From Roseburia sp. (GTDB lineage Bacteria > Bacillota > Clostridia > Lachnospirales > Lachnospiraceae): a DNA stretch of 64,000 bases. Position numbers and translations under genes: made by a program. Below, piece by piece: positions 16,735 through 26,453 of this stretch. Within the stretch, counting starts at the first letter, position 1. Each line of letters starts with the position of its first letter. The notes beneath the pieces were generated by a model, which was not told the origin of the DNA, made no database searches, and saw only the letters and a list, made by a program, of their open reading frames with translations. The stretch covers positions 62,001-126,000 of the forward strand of contig JAPFDX010000001.1 of the NCBI GenBank assembly GCA_026168605.1, given 5' to 3'.

Positions 16735-17942
16735 TGAAGAATGTCTATTCTGTGGGACAGGTCAATACATATATCAAAAATATGTTCGCACAGGATTTTA
16801 TGTTAAACCGTATCAGTGTCAGGGGAGAGGTGTCAAACTGTAAATACCACACGTCGGGGCACATCTACTTCACGCTGAAAGACAGCATGGGGACGATCAG
16901 TGCGGTGATGTTTGCGGGCAGCAGGCGCGGACTCTCCTTTCCGATGAAGGAGGGGGACAAGGTCATTGTGACCGGTTCCATCGAGGTCTATGAGCGCGAC
17001 GGCAAGTATCAGCTCTATGCGAGGGAGATCGAGCTTGCGGGGGAGGGACATCTCTATCTCAAGTTTGAGGCGTTAAAGCGCAAACTTGCGGAGATGGGGA
17101 TGTTTGCGGCGGAGTATAAAAGACCCATTCCGCGATATGCGCGGCGTGTCGGTATCGTGACGGCGCCCACCGGGGCGGCGATCCAGGATATCCGGAATAT
17201 TGCCTCGCGGAGGAATCCCTATGTGCAACTGATTCTGTATCCGGCGCTGGTGCAGGGGGAGGGTGCGGCGGCGAGTATCGTAAACGGTATCCGTGCGCTG
17301 GATGCACTCGGCGTGGATGTGATGATCGTGGGACGCGGCGGCGGTTCCATCGAGGATCTGTGGGCGTTCAATGAGGAGGCAGTCGCGCGTGCGATCTTTG
17401 AATGTGAGACCCCGGTGATCTCTGCGGTAGGGCATGAGACAGACACGACGATCGCCGACTATGTGGCGGATCTGCGCGCGCCGACGCCGTCGGCGGCAGC
17501 GGAGCTTGCAGTATTTGACTATGCGCTCGCGAAAGAGCAGCTCACAGGGATGCAGCAGCATATGGCGCGCCTGTTGCGGCAGCAGATTGCCGCTGCGAGG
17601 ATGCGGCTTTCCCACGCGCAGACGAAACTGAAATATTTAAGCCCCCAGAGCAGGCTGAACGAGAACCGCAGGTATGCGGCGGATCTTCAGGAGCGCATAA
17701 CACAGCGTATGACACAGCTTTTGGGGCAGCGGCGTCATGAGCTGGCACTTTTGTCCGGCACGCTGGAGGGACTTTCCCCGGTGAAAAAGCTCCGCGCGGG
17801 ATATTCCTATGTTTCCGGTGAGGACGGACACGCGGTGACGGACGCAGCATGCGTGCGTGAGGGCGAGGTGCTGGACATCCGCCTTTTACACGGCGCGCTG
17901 CGCGCAGAGGTGCGGGAGATTTTTCCAGAGAGGGATGCGTGA
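16731..17942 (+). CDS. xseA: Exodeoxyribonuclease VII large subunit
   Basis: The 403-residue subunit of the single-strand nuclease has an N-terminal OB fold (MLNRISVRGEVSNCKYHTSG), the catalytic domain motifs RVGIVTAPTGAAIQDI, GRGGGSIEDLWAFNEE and SAVGHETDTTIADYVAD, and a coiled-coil C-terminal part that binds XseB. The length is slightly below the E. coli protein (about 456), as in other Firmicutes. It overlaps nusB by four bases and xseB begins at its stop. Confidence 0.94.
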   Translation: MMKNVYSVGQVNTYIKNMFAQDFMLNRISVRGEVSNCKYHTSGHIYFTLKDSMGTISAVMFAGSRRGLSFPMKEGDKVIVTGSIEVYERDGKYQLYAREIELAGEGHLYLKFEALKRKLAEMGMFAAEYKRPIPRYARRVGIVTAPTGAAIQDIRNIASRRNPYVQLILYPALVQGEGAAASIVNGIRALDALGVDVMIVGRGGGSIEDLWAFNEEAVARAIFECETPVISAVGHETDTTIADYVADLRAPTPSAAAELAVFDYALAKEQLTGMQQHMARLLRQQIAAARMRLSHAQTKLKYLSPQSRLNENRRYAADLQERITQRMTQLLGQRRHELALLSGTLEGLSPVKKLRAGYSYVSGEDGHAVTDAACVREGEVLDIRLLHGALRAEVREIFPERDA

Positions 17943-18184
17943 TGTGCATGGAAAATGAAAGGGAGAAAGCGATGGCGGAAGAAAAGAAGATGTTTTTGGA
18001 GGAGACGTTTGCAGAGATAGAGAATGTGATCACACAGATGGAACAGCCGGAGGTATCGCTCGACGAGTCGTTCCGTCTGTACCAGCAGGGAGTGGCGCAG
18101 CTAAAGGTCTGCAACGAACTGCTGGATGAGGTGGAGAAGAAGATTCAGGTGATCGCTGCGGACGGCAGTCCGCAGGAATGGTAA
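17942..18184 (+). CDS. xseB: Exodeoxyribonuclease VII small subunit
   Basis: The 80-residue helical protein has the XseB pattern FAEIENVITQMEQPEVSLD followed by LYQQGVAQLKVCNELLDEV. It binds the XseA coiled coil. The ATG at 17942 shares a base with the xseA stop (TGATG), giving translational coupling. An internal ATG at 17972 has a better-spaced AGGGAG site and would give a 70-residue protein, also normal for the family, so the exact start is uncertain. Confidence 0.9.
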   Translation: MCMENEREKAMAEEKKMFLEETFAEIENVITQMEQPEVSLDESFRLYQQGVAQLKVCNELLDEVEKKIQVIAADGSPQEW

Positions 18185-18208
18185 GAACACACTGGGGAGG
18201 TGTATGTC

Positions 18209-19099
18209 ATGGATATCAGAGCAGAGCTAAAAAGGCGCACAGCGGAGACGGAGCGCATCGTTGCGGCATATCTGCCGAAGGAGGACGGATATCAGAGGAC
18301 GGTCATGGAGGCGATGAATTACAGCGTGCGCGCCGGGGGCAAGCGTCTTAGGCCGCTGCTGATGGCGGAGACCTACCGTCTGTTTGGCGGAACCTCGCGC
18401 GTGATCGAGCCTTTTATGGCGGCGATCGAGATGATACATACCTACTCTTTAGTACACGATGATCTTCCGGCGATGGACAATGACGAGTACCGCCGGGGGA
18501 AGAAGACGACCCATGTGGTCTACGGCGAGGCGATGGGGATCCTGGCGGGGGATGCGCTCTTAAATTATGCCTATGAGACGGCGGCGGGGGCGTTTGACAT
18601 CGAGCCGGAGAACCCGCGCATCGGACGGGCGTTTCAGATCCTGACGAGAAAGGCGGGAATCTACGGGATGGTCGGCGGTCAGGTCGTGGATGTGGAGTCC
18701 GAGGGGACTTCCGGCATGACCAGGGAGAAGCTGGACTTTATCTACCGTCTAAAGACCGGCGCGCTGCTTGAGAGTGCGATGGCCATCGGCGCTGTGCTCG
18801 CGGGCGCGACAGAGGAAGAACAAAAACTGATCGAGACGGTTGCGGGGGAGGTCGGTCTTGCCTTCCAGATACAGGACGATATTTTAGATGTGACAGGCAC
18901 GCTGGAAGTGCTCGGCAAGCCGATCGGAAGCGATGAGAAAAACCGGAAGGCGACTTATGTGTCCTTTGAGGGACTGGAGCAGGCGAAGCGCGACGTGGCG
19001 GAGATTTCGGAGCGTGCGATCGCACGGATGGAGACGCTTTCCGTCAAAAATGAATTTTTGACGGAGCTGCTCCGTTTCCTGATCTCAAGGGAAAAATAG
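18209..19099 (+). CDS. ispA: Polyprenyl (farnesyl/geranylgeranyl) diphosphate synthase
   Basis: The 296-residue prenyltransferase joins isopentenyl diphosphate to allylic diphosphates to build C15-C20 precursors. Both aspartate-rich motifs are present: DDLPAMDND after SLVHD (FARM) and FQIQDDILD (SARM). GGKRLRPLL marks the substrate arginine region. The ATG at 18209 is eight bases after GGGGAGG; an in-frame GTG at 18200 overlaps that site. Its place before dxs matches many Firmicutes. Product chain length cannot be read with certainty. Confidence 0.92.
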   Translation: MDIRAELKRRTAETERIVAAYLPKEDGYQRTVMEAMNYSVRAGGKRLRPLLMAETYRLFGGTSRVIEPFMAAIEMIHTYSLVHDDLPAMDNDEYRRGKKTTHVVYGEAMGILAGDALLNYAYETAAGAFDIEPENPRIGRAFQILTRKAGIYGMVGGQVVDVESEGTSGMTREKLDFIYRLKTGALLESAMAIGAVLAGATEEEQKLIETVAGEVGLAFQIQDDILDVTGTLEVLGKPIGSDEKNRKATYVSFEGLEQAKRDVAEISERAIARMETLSVKNEFLTELLRFLISREK

Positions 19100-19133
19100 T
19101 TCCTATACAAAATCGGAAAGAGAGGAATCTGGT

Positions 19134-21020
19134 ATGGTACTGGAGCGGATTGAAAGAGAAAATGATATCAAGAAACTCTCGGAAGATGAACTGAAAATTC
19201 TTGCCGGAGAGATCCGGGACTTTTTGATTCAAAAAATATCGGAGACCGGCGGGCATCTGGCGTCGAATCTTGGCGTGGTGGAATTGACGATGGCGCTCCA
19301 TCTGTCGCTTGATCTGCCGAAGGACAAGCTGATCTGGGATGTGGGGCACCAGTCCTACACACACAAGCTCCTGACCGGAAGGCGGGAGGGATTTGACGGG
19401 CTGCGCAAATATGGAGGCATGAGCGGTTTCCCGAAGCGGAAGGAGAGCGACTGCGACAGTTTTGACACCGGACACAGTTCCACCTCGATCTCTGCGGGGC
19501 TTGGCTATGCATATGCCAGAGAGATCACCGGGGAGGATTACAAGGTGGTCTCGGTGATCGGCGACGGTGCGCTGACCGGCGGTATGGCATTTGAGGCGTT
19601 AAATAACGCCGCGCAGCTAAAATCCAATTTTATCATTGTGTTAAATGACAACAATATGTCGATCTCCGAGAATGTGGGCGGACTTTCCAGCTATCTCTCG
19701 GAATTCCGCACCGCAAACGCCTACCGCGACCTCAAGGTCGGTGTGATGAATTCCCTCAATAAGATCCCGGTCTACGGCGACCGGATGGTCGAGCGGATCA
19801 GACGCACCAAGAGCGGTATCAAGCAGCTTTTTATCCCGGGCATGTTTTTTGAGGAGATGGGGATCATCTATCTCGGTCCGGTGGACGGCGGCGATATGAA
19901 GGGGATCATGAAGCTGATGCGCGAGGCGTCCCACATCGACGGACCGGTGCTTGTGCACGTGATGACGCACAAGGGGGCAGGGTATCCGCCCGCAGAGCGG
20001 CATCCGGCGAGATTCCACGGCACAGAGCCGTTTGAGATCGAGACCGGGCTGCCGAAGCATAAGCGGACGACGGCGAATTATACCGATATTTTTTCCACGG
20101 TGATGCGCAAGCTCGGCGACAGGGATGAGAAGGTCGTCGCGATCACGGCGGCGATGGCGGATGGCACGGGATTAAAGCGTTTCCGCAATATGTTTCCGGA
20201 CCGTTTCTTTGATGTGGGGATCGCGGAGCAGCACGCGACAACGTTTGCGGCTGGACTTGCGGCGGGCGGGATGAAGCCTGTGTTTGCGGTGTATTCGTCC
20301 TTCTTGCAGCGCGCGTACGACCAGATCGTGCACGATGTCTGCATCCAGAACCTCCCGGTAGTCTTTGCGATCGACCGCGCGGGACTGGTGGGGAGCGACG
20401 GGGAGACACACCAGGGGATTTTTGATATTTCTTATCTGTCGTGTATCCCGAATATGACAGTCTTAGCCCCAAAGAATAAATGGGAACTGTCAGATATGAT
20501 CAAATTTGCCGTGGATTTTGGCGCGCCGATTGCCGTGCGCTATCCGAGAGGCGAGGCGTACGCGGGATTAAAGGAGTACCGTGCGCCGATCCGGTACGGC
20601 AAATGCGAGTGGATCTACCGGGAGTCGGAGATCGCGCTGTTCGCCCTCGGCTCGATGGTGAAGACGGCGGAACAGGTGCATGACAGGTTAAAGGAAGCAG
20701 GATATGCCAGCAGTCTGATCAATGCCCGGTTTGCAAAGCCTCTGGATGAGGAGGCGCTTGGTGAGATCACCGCAAACCACAGGCTGATCGTCACGATGGA
20801 GGAGAATGTGATCAACGGCGGATTTGGCGAGCATATCACACGGTTTTACAATGAGTGCGGCAGTTCCATCACCGTGCTTACCATAGCGATCCCGGACGCC
20901 TACGTGGAGCATGGCAATGTGGATATTCTGCGGAAGGAGCTTGGCATCGATGCGGCTTCGGTGACGGAGCGCGTGCTGGAAGCATACCGGAAGCAAGGGA
21001 CAGAGAGGACGGACGATTGA
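19134..21020 (+). CDS. dxs: 1-deoxy-D-xylulose-5-phosphate synthase
   Basis: The 628-residue thiamine-diphosphate enzyme makes DXP from pyruvate and glyceraldehyde-3-phosphate, the first step of the MEP isoprenoid pathway. GHQSYTHKLLTGR near residue 64, the cofactor motif GDGALTGGMAFEALNNAA near 142 and DVGIAEQHA near 360 (catalytic glutamate) are all present. Length and domain order are normal. The stop overlaps the tlyA start, so dxs and tlyA are coupled. Together with ispA upstream it supplies isoprenoid precursors. Confidence 0.95.
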   Translation: MVLERIERENDIKKLSEDELKILAGEIRDFLIQKISETGGHLASNLGVVELTMALHLSLDLPKDKLIWDVGHQSYTHKLLTGRREGFDGLRKYGGMSGFPKRKESDCDSFDTGHSSTSISAGLGYAYAREITGEDYKVVSVIGDGALTGGMAFEALNNAAQLKSNFIIVLNDNNMSISENVGGLSSYLSEFRTANAYRDLKVGVMNSLNKIPVYGDRMVERIRRTKSGIKQLFIPGMFFEEMGIIYLGPVDGGDMKGIMKLMREASHIDGPVLVHVMTHKGAGYPPAERHPARFHGTEPFEIETGLPKHKRTTANYTDIFSTVMRKLGDRDEKVVAITAAMADGTGLKRFRNMFPDRFFDVGIAEQHATTFAAGLAAGGMKPVFAVYSSFLQRAYDQIVHDVCIQNLPVVFAIDRAGLVGSDGETHQGIFDISYLSCIPNMTVLAPKNKWELSDMIKFAVDFGAPIAVRYPRGEAYAGLKEYRAPIRYGKCEWIYRESEIALFALGSMVKTAEQVHDRLKEAGYASSLINARFAKPLDEEALGEITANHRLIVTMEENVINGGFGEHITRFYNECGSSITVLTIAIPDAYVEHGNVDILRKELGIDAASVTERVLEAYRKQGTERTDD

Positions 21021-21820
21021 AAGAGCGGTTAGATATATTACTGGTAAACAGGGGGCTTGCGCCCTCCAGGGAAAAGGCGAAGGCGATGATCATGGAGGGA
21101 AACGTCTTTGTGGAAAACGCCAGAGAGGATAAAGCCGGATCGATGTTTGACACGGAGGCGGCGATCGAGATCAGGGGAAATACACTAAAGTATGTCAGCC
21201 GCGGCGGTCTGAAACTGGAAAAAGCAATGACGCAGTTTGGCATTGTGCTGGACGGAAAGATCTGTATGGATATCGGCGCCTCCACCGGAGGGTTCACCGA
21301 CTGTATGCTGCAAAACGGCGCCGCAAAGGTCTATGCCGTGGACGTAGGCTACGGGCAGTTTGCGTGGAAACTGCGTCAGGACGCGCGCGTCGTGTGCATG
21401 GAAAAGACGAATATCCGGTATGTGACGCCGGAGGACATCGCGGATGCACTTGATTTCGCATCGGTGGATGTGTCCTTTATCTCGCTGACGAAGGTATTGG
21501 GATCTGCCCATGCCCTTTTGAAGGAGCACGGAGAGATGGTCTGCCTGATCAAGCCACAGTTTGAGGCGGGGCGTGAGAAGGTCGGCAAGAAGGGCGTAGT
21601 GCGCGACAAAGACGTGCATGAAGAAGTGATCGAAAAGGTGATCGGTTTTGCGGTGGAACAGGGATTTTTTGTGAAAAATCTGGAATATTCCCCGATCAAG
21701 GGACCGGAGGGCAATATCGAGTATCTGGTCTATATACAAAAAGAAGCCTGTGGAGGAAGAGAGGAGTCCGTTGATATCCGGCGCGTGGTGGACGCTGCGC
21801 ATGGGGAGCTTGACAAATAA
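21017..21820 (+). CDS. tlyA: TlyA family 2'-O-ribose rRNA methyltransferase/hemolysin homologue
   Basis: The 267-residue protein has an N-terminal S4 RNA-binding domain (ERLDILLVNRGLAPSREKAK) followed by an FtsJ-type methyltransferase with the SAM motif DIGASTGGFTDC and KPQFEAGREKVGKKGVV. TlyA proteins methylate rRNA; the older name hemolysin is by homology only. The start is a TTG at 21017 overlapping the dxs stop (TTGA), preceded by AGAGAGG at eight bases. No ATG is available in a sensible place, and upstream extensions lie wholly within dxs. Confidence 0.9.
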   Translation: MKERLDILLVNRGLAPSREKAKAMIMEGNVFVENAREDKAGSMFDTEAAIEIRGNTLKYVSRGGLKLEKAMTQFGIVLDGKICMDIGASTGGFTDCMLQNGAAKVYAVDVGYGQFAWKLRQDARVVCMEKTNIRYVTPEDIADALDFASVDVSFISLTKVLGSAHALLKEHGEMVCLIKPQFEAGREKVGKKGVVRDKDVHEEVIEKVIGFAVEQGFFVKNLEYSPIKGPEGNIEYLVYIQKEACGGREESVDIRRVVDAAHGELDK

Positions 21821-21821
21821 T

Positions 21822-22682
21822 ATGAAGCATTTTCTGATCATTACCAATACGCATAAGGATGAAGAGAGGAGACTGACGGAGGCGGTGCTTTCCTATATTT
21901 CGGAAAAGGGAGGCGTCTGCCACTGTTTTTTCAGTGAGGGAGAGCAGACGGCGCAGGCTGCGCCGGAGATATCTGAGATCCCGAAGGAGACCGAGTGTGT
22001 GCTGGTGCTCGGAGGGGACGGCACGCTGATACGCGCGGCGACAAGGCTGGTGCGCAGCCGGATTCCGCTGATCGGCGTGAATCTGGGAACGCTCGGCTAT
22101 CTCTGTGAGCTTGAGGAGAGCAGTGTGTTTGGCGCAATCGACCGCCTGATGGCGGATGACTGTCTCGTGGAGCAGCGTATGATGCTCGAGGGCTACGGCA
22201 TCAAGGCTGGCGCGCGCGCGGATTACGGGATCGCCTTAAATGACGTCGTGATCCACCGGACGGGGCCGCTCTCGATGGTGCGGCTGCGCGTTCTGGTCAA
22301 CGGAGAGTACCTCAATACCTTTTGCGGCGACGGTCTGATCCTGTCCACGCCGACCGGCTCGACCGGATATAATATGTCGGCGGGAGGACCGATCGTCGAA
22401 CCGAAGGCACAGATGATCCTGATCACGCCGATCAATCCCCACAATCTTGGCACGAGGAGCATTGTGATCGGAGCGGAGGACGAGGTGGCGGTGGAACTTG
22501 TACCAAGACGCCACCAGCAGGACGAGACGGTGGAGGTCAGTTTCGACGGGGACAACGCGGAGAAGCTTTTGGTCGGCGACCGCGTAGTGATCCGCAGGGC
22601 GCAGGAGACGGCGCGCATCTGCCGCCTGAGCAATGAGAGCTTTCTGGAGATACTGGGGAAGAAGATGCGGACTTACACATAG
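21822..22682 (+). CDS. nadK: NAD kinase
   Basis: The 286-residue enzyme phosphorylates NAD to NADP. The family motifs GGDGTLIRAAT (nucleotide site), GVNLGTLGYL, the LNDVVIHR region and TPTGSTGYNMSAGGP are all present. The ATG at 21822 is just after the tlyA stop; an in-frame ATG at 21801 would overlap tlyA. The ribosome site is a weak GGGGAG about 13 bases away, so coupling to tlyA translation is likely. Its place before argR-recN matches Bacillus and Clostridium. Confidence 0.94.
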   Translation: MKHFLIITNTHKDEERRLTEAVLSYISEKGGVCHCFFSEGEQTAQAAPEISEIPKETECVLVLGGDGTLIRAATRLVRSRIPLIGVNLGTLGYLCELEESSVFGAIDRLMADDCLVEQRMMLEGYGIKAGARADYGIALNDVVIHRTGPLSMVRLRVLVNGEYLNTFCGDGLILSTPTGSTGYNMSAGGPIVEPKAQMILITPINPHNLGTRSIVIGAEDEVAVELVPRRHQQDETVEVSFDGDNAEKLLVGDRVVIRRAQETARICRLSNESFLEILGKKMRTYT

Positions 22683-22732
22683 AGTCGCAAAGCGCGCGGA
22701 TATGCCGCCGCGCAGAAAGGCAGGAGACGCGG

Positions 22733-23185
22733 ATGAAAACGAGACGTCAGGCAAAGATTCTGGAGCTGATCAGCAGGAATGACATAGAGACGCAGGAAGA
22801 GTTATCGGATTATCTGGAGAGAGAGGGGTATCAGGTCACACAGGCGACGGTGTCGCGGGATATCCGTGAGCTGAAGCTGACAAAGCTTTCGATGAGCGGC
22901 GGCAGGCAGAAATATGTCGCGCTGGTGGAGACGTCGGAGGATCTGTCGGAGAAGTATACCCGTATTTTCCGCGACGGTTTTCTGTCGATGGATATGGCGC
23001 AGAATATTCTGGTCATCAAGACCGTGGCAGGTATGGCGATGGCGGTCGCCGCCGCGCTCGATGCAATGCATCTCCATGAGATTGTGGGGTGCATCGCCGG
23101 GGACGATACGATCATGTGCGCGATCCGCAGCAATGAGGACACGGTTGTGATCATGAGCAGACTGCGGAAGCTTGTGGGAGAGTAG
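22733..23185 (+). CDS. argR: Arginine repressor ArgR/AhrC
   Basis: The 150-residue regulator has an N-terminal winged helix (TRRQAKILELISRNDIETQEE, then YQVTQATVSRDIREL) and a C-terminal hexamerisation/arginine-binding domain (VAAALDAMHLHEIVGCIAGDDT). With arginine bound it represses arginine synthesis genes; argH at 39868 in this window is a likely target, though I cannot identify a clear ARG box there. A CAGGAG ribosome site precedes the ATG. Confidence 0.93.
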   Translation: MKTRRQAKILELISRNDIETQEELSDYLEREGYQVTQATVSRDIRELKLTKLSMSGGRQKYVALVETSEDLSEKYTRIFRDGFLSMDMAQNILVIKTVAGMAMAVAAALDAMHLHEIVGCIAGDDTIMCAIRSNEDTVVIMSRLRKLVGE

Positions 23186-23196
23186 AAGGAGGTTTC

Positions 23197-24909
23197 ATGT
23201 TACAGAGTCTTCATGTGAAAAACTTAGCGCTGATCGAGGAGGCGGAGGTCGATTTTGCCGGGGGATTAAATATCCTCTCCGGTGAGACCGGGGCGGGAAA
23301 ATCGATCATCATCGGTTCGATCAATCTGGCGCTCGGTGGAAAAGTACAAAAGGAGATGCTCAGGGAGAGCAGGACGGACGGGGAAACCGAGCCTGCGCTG
23401 GTGGAACTCGTGTTCCGTGTGACGGACGAGCGGGTGCGCGCGCAGCTTGCCGCGCTCTCGGTCTATCCCGAAAATGACGAGGTGATCTTAAGCCGCAGGA
23501 TCGTAAACGGCAGGGGCGCTTCGCGGGTCAATGCGGAGTCCGTGCCCGCGTCAAGGATCCGGGAAATCGCCGCTGTTCTGATCGACATTCACGGACAGCA
23601 CGAGCATCAGTCGCTGCTCTCAAAGAAGAAGCATCTGGAGATTTTGGACGACTATGCCGCGGACAGGCTTGCGGAGAAAAAGGCGGAACTTTCCGAGTGC
23701 TACCGCAGTTATAGGAAGCTTATGGAGGAGCAGAGGGAAGCGGATGTGGCGGAGGATGAGCGTCTGCGCGAACTCTCCTTTCTGGAATATGAGGTAAAGG
23801 AAATCGAGCAGGCATCCCTGCGCGTGGGCGAGGATGAGGAGCTGGAGGCAGATTTTCGCAGATTCAGCAACGGCAGGAAGATCACGGAGGCGGTCGGAAG
23901 CGCCTATGCGAGCACCGGAGGCGACAGAGAGGGGGCATCCGATTTTCTCGGACGCGCACTGCGGGAATTATCGTCTGTCTCTTCCTACGATGACCGTCTC
24001 GGGGAGCTGGAGCTGGAGTTGGCGGAGATTGACAATCTGCTCAATGATTTTAACCGGGAGCTTTCCGATTATGTGGATGGTATGGAATTTGACGATGAGA
24101 CCTTTTATGAGACGCAGAAGCGTCTCGATGAGATCAATCACTTAAAATCCAGATACGGCGGTTCGATCCCGGAGATCCTGGAGGCGCTGGACGAAAAGAG
24201 GGAGCGCCTTGCCCGGCTGAAAGACTATGACGCTTATCTGCAGGATTTAAAAGAAAAAGCGCAGAAAGCGAAAAAGAAACTGGAAAAGAAATGCCTTGAG
24301 GTGTCTGAGATCCGTAAGGAGTATGCGGTACGCCTGACGGAGGCGGTGACGCAGGCATTACAGGATCTCAACTTTCTGGACGTCCGTTTTCAGATGGAGT
24401 TCGCACGGACGCCGGATTTTACGGCAAACGGCTTTGACGATGCAGAGTTTCTGATCTCGACGAATCCGGGCGAGCCTTTAAAGCCGCTTGGGAAGGTCGC
24501 ATCCGGCGGTGAACTCTCGCGTATCATGCTCGCGGTCAAGACGGTGCTCGCCGACGAGGACGCGGTGGGAACGCTGATTTTTGACGAGATCGACAGCGGG
24601 ATCAGCGGAAGGACGGCACAGATGGTCTCCGAGAAGATGAACGTGCTCGGGAGAAAACACCAGATCATCTGCATCACCCATCTGCCGCAGATCGCAGCGA
24701 TGGCAGACGCACATTATCTGATCGAGAAATCCGTGCAGAATCAGATGACCATCTCCACGATTCGCAGACTGGGCAGCGCGGAGAGCGTCGAGGAGCTTGC
24801 GCGTATGCTGGGCGGCGTCGAGATTACCGATACGGTCCGCAAAAGCGCAAAAGAAATGAAAAAACTTGCACAGCAGAAAAAGACTGGAAAAGAAAAAGCG
24901 CACGTTTGA
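23197..24909 (+). CDS. recN: DNA repair protein RecN
   Basis: The 570-residue SMC-like ATPase acts at double-strand breaks. Walker A is LSGETGAGKSIIIGSI near residue 28. Long charged coiled coils run through about residues 150-390, and the C-terminal head carries the signature LKPLGKVASGGELSRIML and Walker B LIFDEIDSGISG. The length is typical (550-575). An AAGGAGG site sits just after the argR stop. Confidence 0.95.
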   Translation: MLQSLHVKNLALIEEAEVDFAGGLNILSGETGAGKSIIIGSINLALGGKVQKEMLRESRTDGETEPALVELVFRVTDERVRAQLAALSVYPENDEVILSRRIVNGRGASRVNAESVPASRIREIAAVLIDIHGQHEHQSLLSKKKHLEILDDYAADRLAEKKAELSECYRSYRKLMEEQREADVAEDERLRELSFLEYEVKEIEQASLRVGEDEELEADFRRFSNGRKITEAVGSAYASTGGDREGASDFLGRALRELSSVSSYDDRLGELELELAEIDNLLNDFNRELSDYVDGMEFDDETFYETQKRLDEINHLKSRYGGSIPEILEALDEKRERLARLKDYDAYLQDLKEKAQKAKKKLEKKCLEVSEIRKEYAVRLTEAVTQALQDLNFLDVRFQMEFARTPDFTANGFDDAEFLISTNPGEPLKPLGKVASGGELSRIMLAVKTVLADEDAVGTLIFDEIDSGISGRTAQMVSEKMNVLGRKHQIICITHLPQIAAMADAHYLIEKSVQNQMTISTIRRLGSAESVEELARMLGGVEITDTVRKSAKEMKKLAQQKKTGKEKAHV

Positions 24910-24930
24910 AAAATCAAAATGTCCATATAA

Positions 24931-24962
24931 TAAGGGAAGATACATTTCGGTATCTTCCCTTA
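24931..24962 (+). terminator. Hairpin between recN and spoIVB
   Basis: A perfect 13-bp stem (24931-24943 with 24950-24962; core AGGGAAGATAC) has a six-base loop. The T-tail is short. It probably ends most transcripts from the recN block so that spoIVB can be expressed separately during sporulation. Confidence 0.7.
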
Positions 24963-25000
24963 TTGACATCAGAGCATTACGTTGTTGGAATGGAGTTATC

Positions 25001-26230
25001 ATGAAAAAAAGATTTTATCAGGCTGTGTGGCAGATGACGTGGATCGGCGCATTTCTTGTCATGGCGTTTGCAGTAAAGACATTTTATCAGGCGATTCCGG
25101 ACGAGATCTATATAGAGACCGGAAATGAGATGGATTATGAATTTGACGTTCCGGTCAGTGTGGTGTTAAAAGAGGAAAACGCAGAGGTTTTTGACAATCT
25201 GACAAAGACGAGCGTGACAGAGCGGATGCCGGGGTATACGGTGACCTGCAAGCTGTTTGGCATTTTTCCGGTGAAGGATGTGCAGGTGATGCTCGTCGAG
25301 CCACAGAAGGTCTACGCGAGCGGACTGCCGATCGGTATTTATGTCAAGACGGACGGTGTTTTGGTGCTCGGGACGTCGCGGGTGACGGACGCGGACGGCA
25401 GGGAGTGCCATCCTGCGCAGAATCTGGTAAAAAGTGGAGATTATATTGTGAGTGTGAACGGCGAGCCGGTCTATGAGAAAGAGGATCTGGTGGAAAAGAT
25501 TGACGCTTACGGACAGGAGCGGGAAATCCTCGGCATCCGCCGGGGCGGGGAATACATCGAGGTGTCGGTGACTCCGGTAAAAAGTGCGCAGGGGAGGTAT
25601 CTGCTTGGCATCTGGGTGCGGGATGATCTGGCGGGTGTCGGAACGATGACTTACCACACGGCGGACGGAGTTTTCGGGGCGCTGGGTCATGCGGTGAGCG
25701 ATGGGGATACCGGAACGCAGATGACGCTGGAGGACGGCTGGATCTATGAGACGGACATCGTTGGGATCAAGAGAGGGGAGAGCGGAACGCCGGGAGAGCT
25801 GTCCGGGGTGATCGATTATGGAAGAGGACACTGCCTTGGAACGATCACCGAAAATTCAGAGCTCGGGATCCGGGGGCGGCTGCTGGAGGCGAAAGGCGAG
25901 CTTTCTTCCGGAGACAGCTATGAAATCTGCTATAAGCAGGATATAAGACCCGGAACCGCCTACATCATATCTGCGATATCGGGGGAATATGAAACCTATG
26001 AGATCCAGATCGAGAGCCTTGATTACAGTGACATTGAACAGAATAAAGGGATTTTGTTCCGGGTGACCGATCCGAAGCTTCTTGACCTGACAGGAGGAAT
26101 CGTCCAGGGGATGAGCGGAAGCCCGATCATTCAGGATGGAAAAATCGTCGGTGCCGTCACGCACGTGTTTGTGTCTGACGCGACACGCGGGTATGGGATT
26201 TTTATTGAGAAAATGCTGGGGGATGAGTGA
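25001..26230 (+). CDS. spoIVB: SpoIVB peptidase (stage IV sporulation, S55 family)
   Basis: The 409-residue protein has one N-terminal membrane segment (about residues 10-28), a PDZ domain (SGDYIVSVNGEPVYEKEDLVE region) and a C-terminal serine protease domain. The GALGHAVSDGDTG histidine motif and the catalytic serine in GMSGSPIIQDGK are visible. In Bacillus SpoIVB is secreted from the forespore and starts pro-sigma-K processing. The ATG at 25001 has TGGAG before it; upstream in-frame codons run through the recN terminator hairpin. spo0A follows, as in other spore formers, but here after an 838-base gap. Confidence 0.94.
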   Translation: MKKRFYQAVWQMTWIGAFLVMAFAVKTFYQAIPDEIYIETGNEMDYEFDVPVSVVLKEENAEVFDNLTKTSVTERMPGYTVTCKLFGIFPVKDVQVMLVEPQKVYASGLPIGIYVKTDGVLVLGTSRVTDADGRECHPAQNLVKSGDYIVSVNGEPVYEKEDLVEKIDAYGQEREILGIRRGGEYIEVSVTPVKSAQGRYLLGIWVRDDLAGVGTMTYHTADGVFGALGHAVSDGDTGTQMTLEDGWIYETDIVGIKRGESGTPGELSGVIDYGRGHCLGTITENSELGIRGRLLEAKGELSSGDSYEICYKQDIRPGTAYIISAISGEYETYEIQIESLDYSDIEQNKGILFRVTDPKLLDLTGGIVQGMSGSPIIQDGKIVGAVTHVFVSDATRGYGIFIEKMLGDE

Positions 26231-26246
26231 GAGAATATACGAAATA

Positions 26247-26282
26247 GGAAAAGGGGTAGCTGGTAAGCTATCCCTTTTCCTT
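26247..26282 (+). terminator. Terminator after spoIVB
   Basis: A near-perfect stem (GGAAAAGGGGTAGCT with AGCTATCCCTTTTCC, one G-T pair) has a four-base loop and is followed by TT. It lies 16 bases after the spoIVB stop. Confidence 0.8.
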
Positions 26283-26283
26283 A

Positions 26284-26318
26284 ACATAAGAGTGACTCGC
26301 AAAGTGCGCCACTCGTTG
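26284..26318 (+). repeat. Dispersed imperfect-palindrome repeat, copy A
   Basis: This 35-base element matches positions 37874-37908 at 28 of 35 bases by my count. Both copies fold as GAGTG / CACTC (or CGCTC) around an inner CGCA / TGCG (or TGTG) stem, with the changes keeping pairing. Both copies lie just downstream of a terminator hairpin. The family is unknown to me. Confidence 0.45.
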
Positions 26319-26453
26319 TTTTATCAGCTTGCAAGATGGGCGGCGTATCCATCATCTCAGGTACTCTTTCTTTTGAGTGCGTCGGGAGCCTTTCCGACCT
26401 TTGTAATCTGAATCATTACTATTTTATGCACTATAATTATAGTACATCCGAAT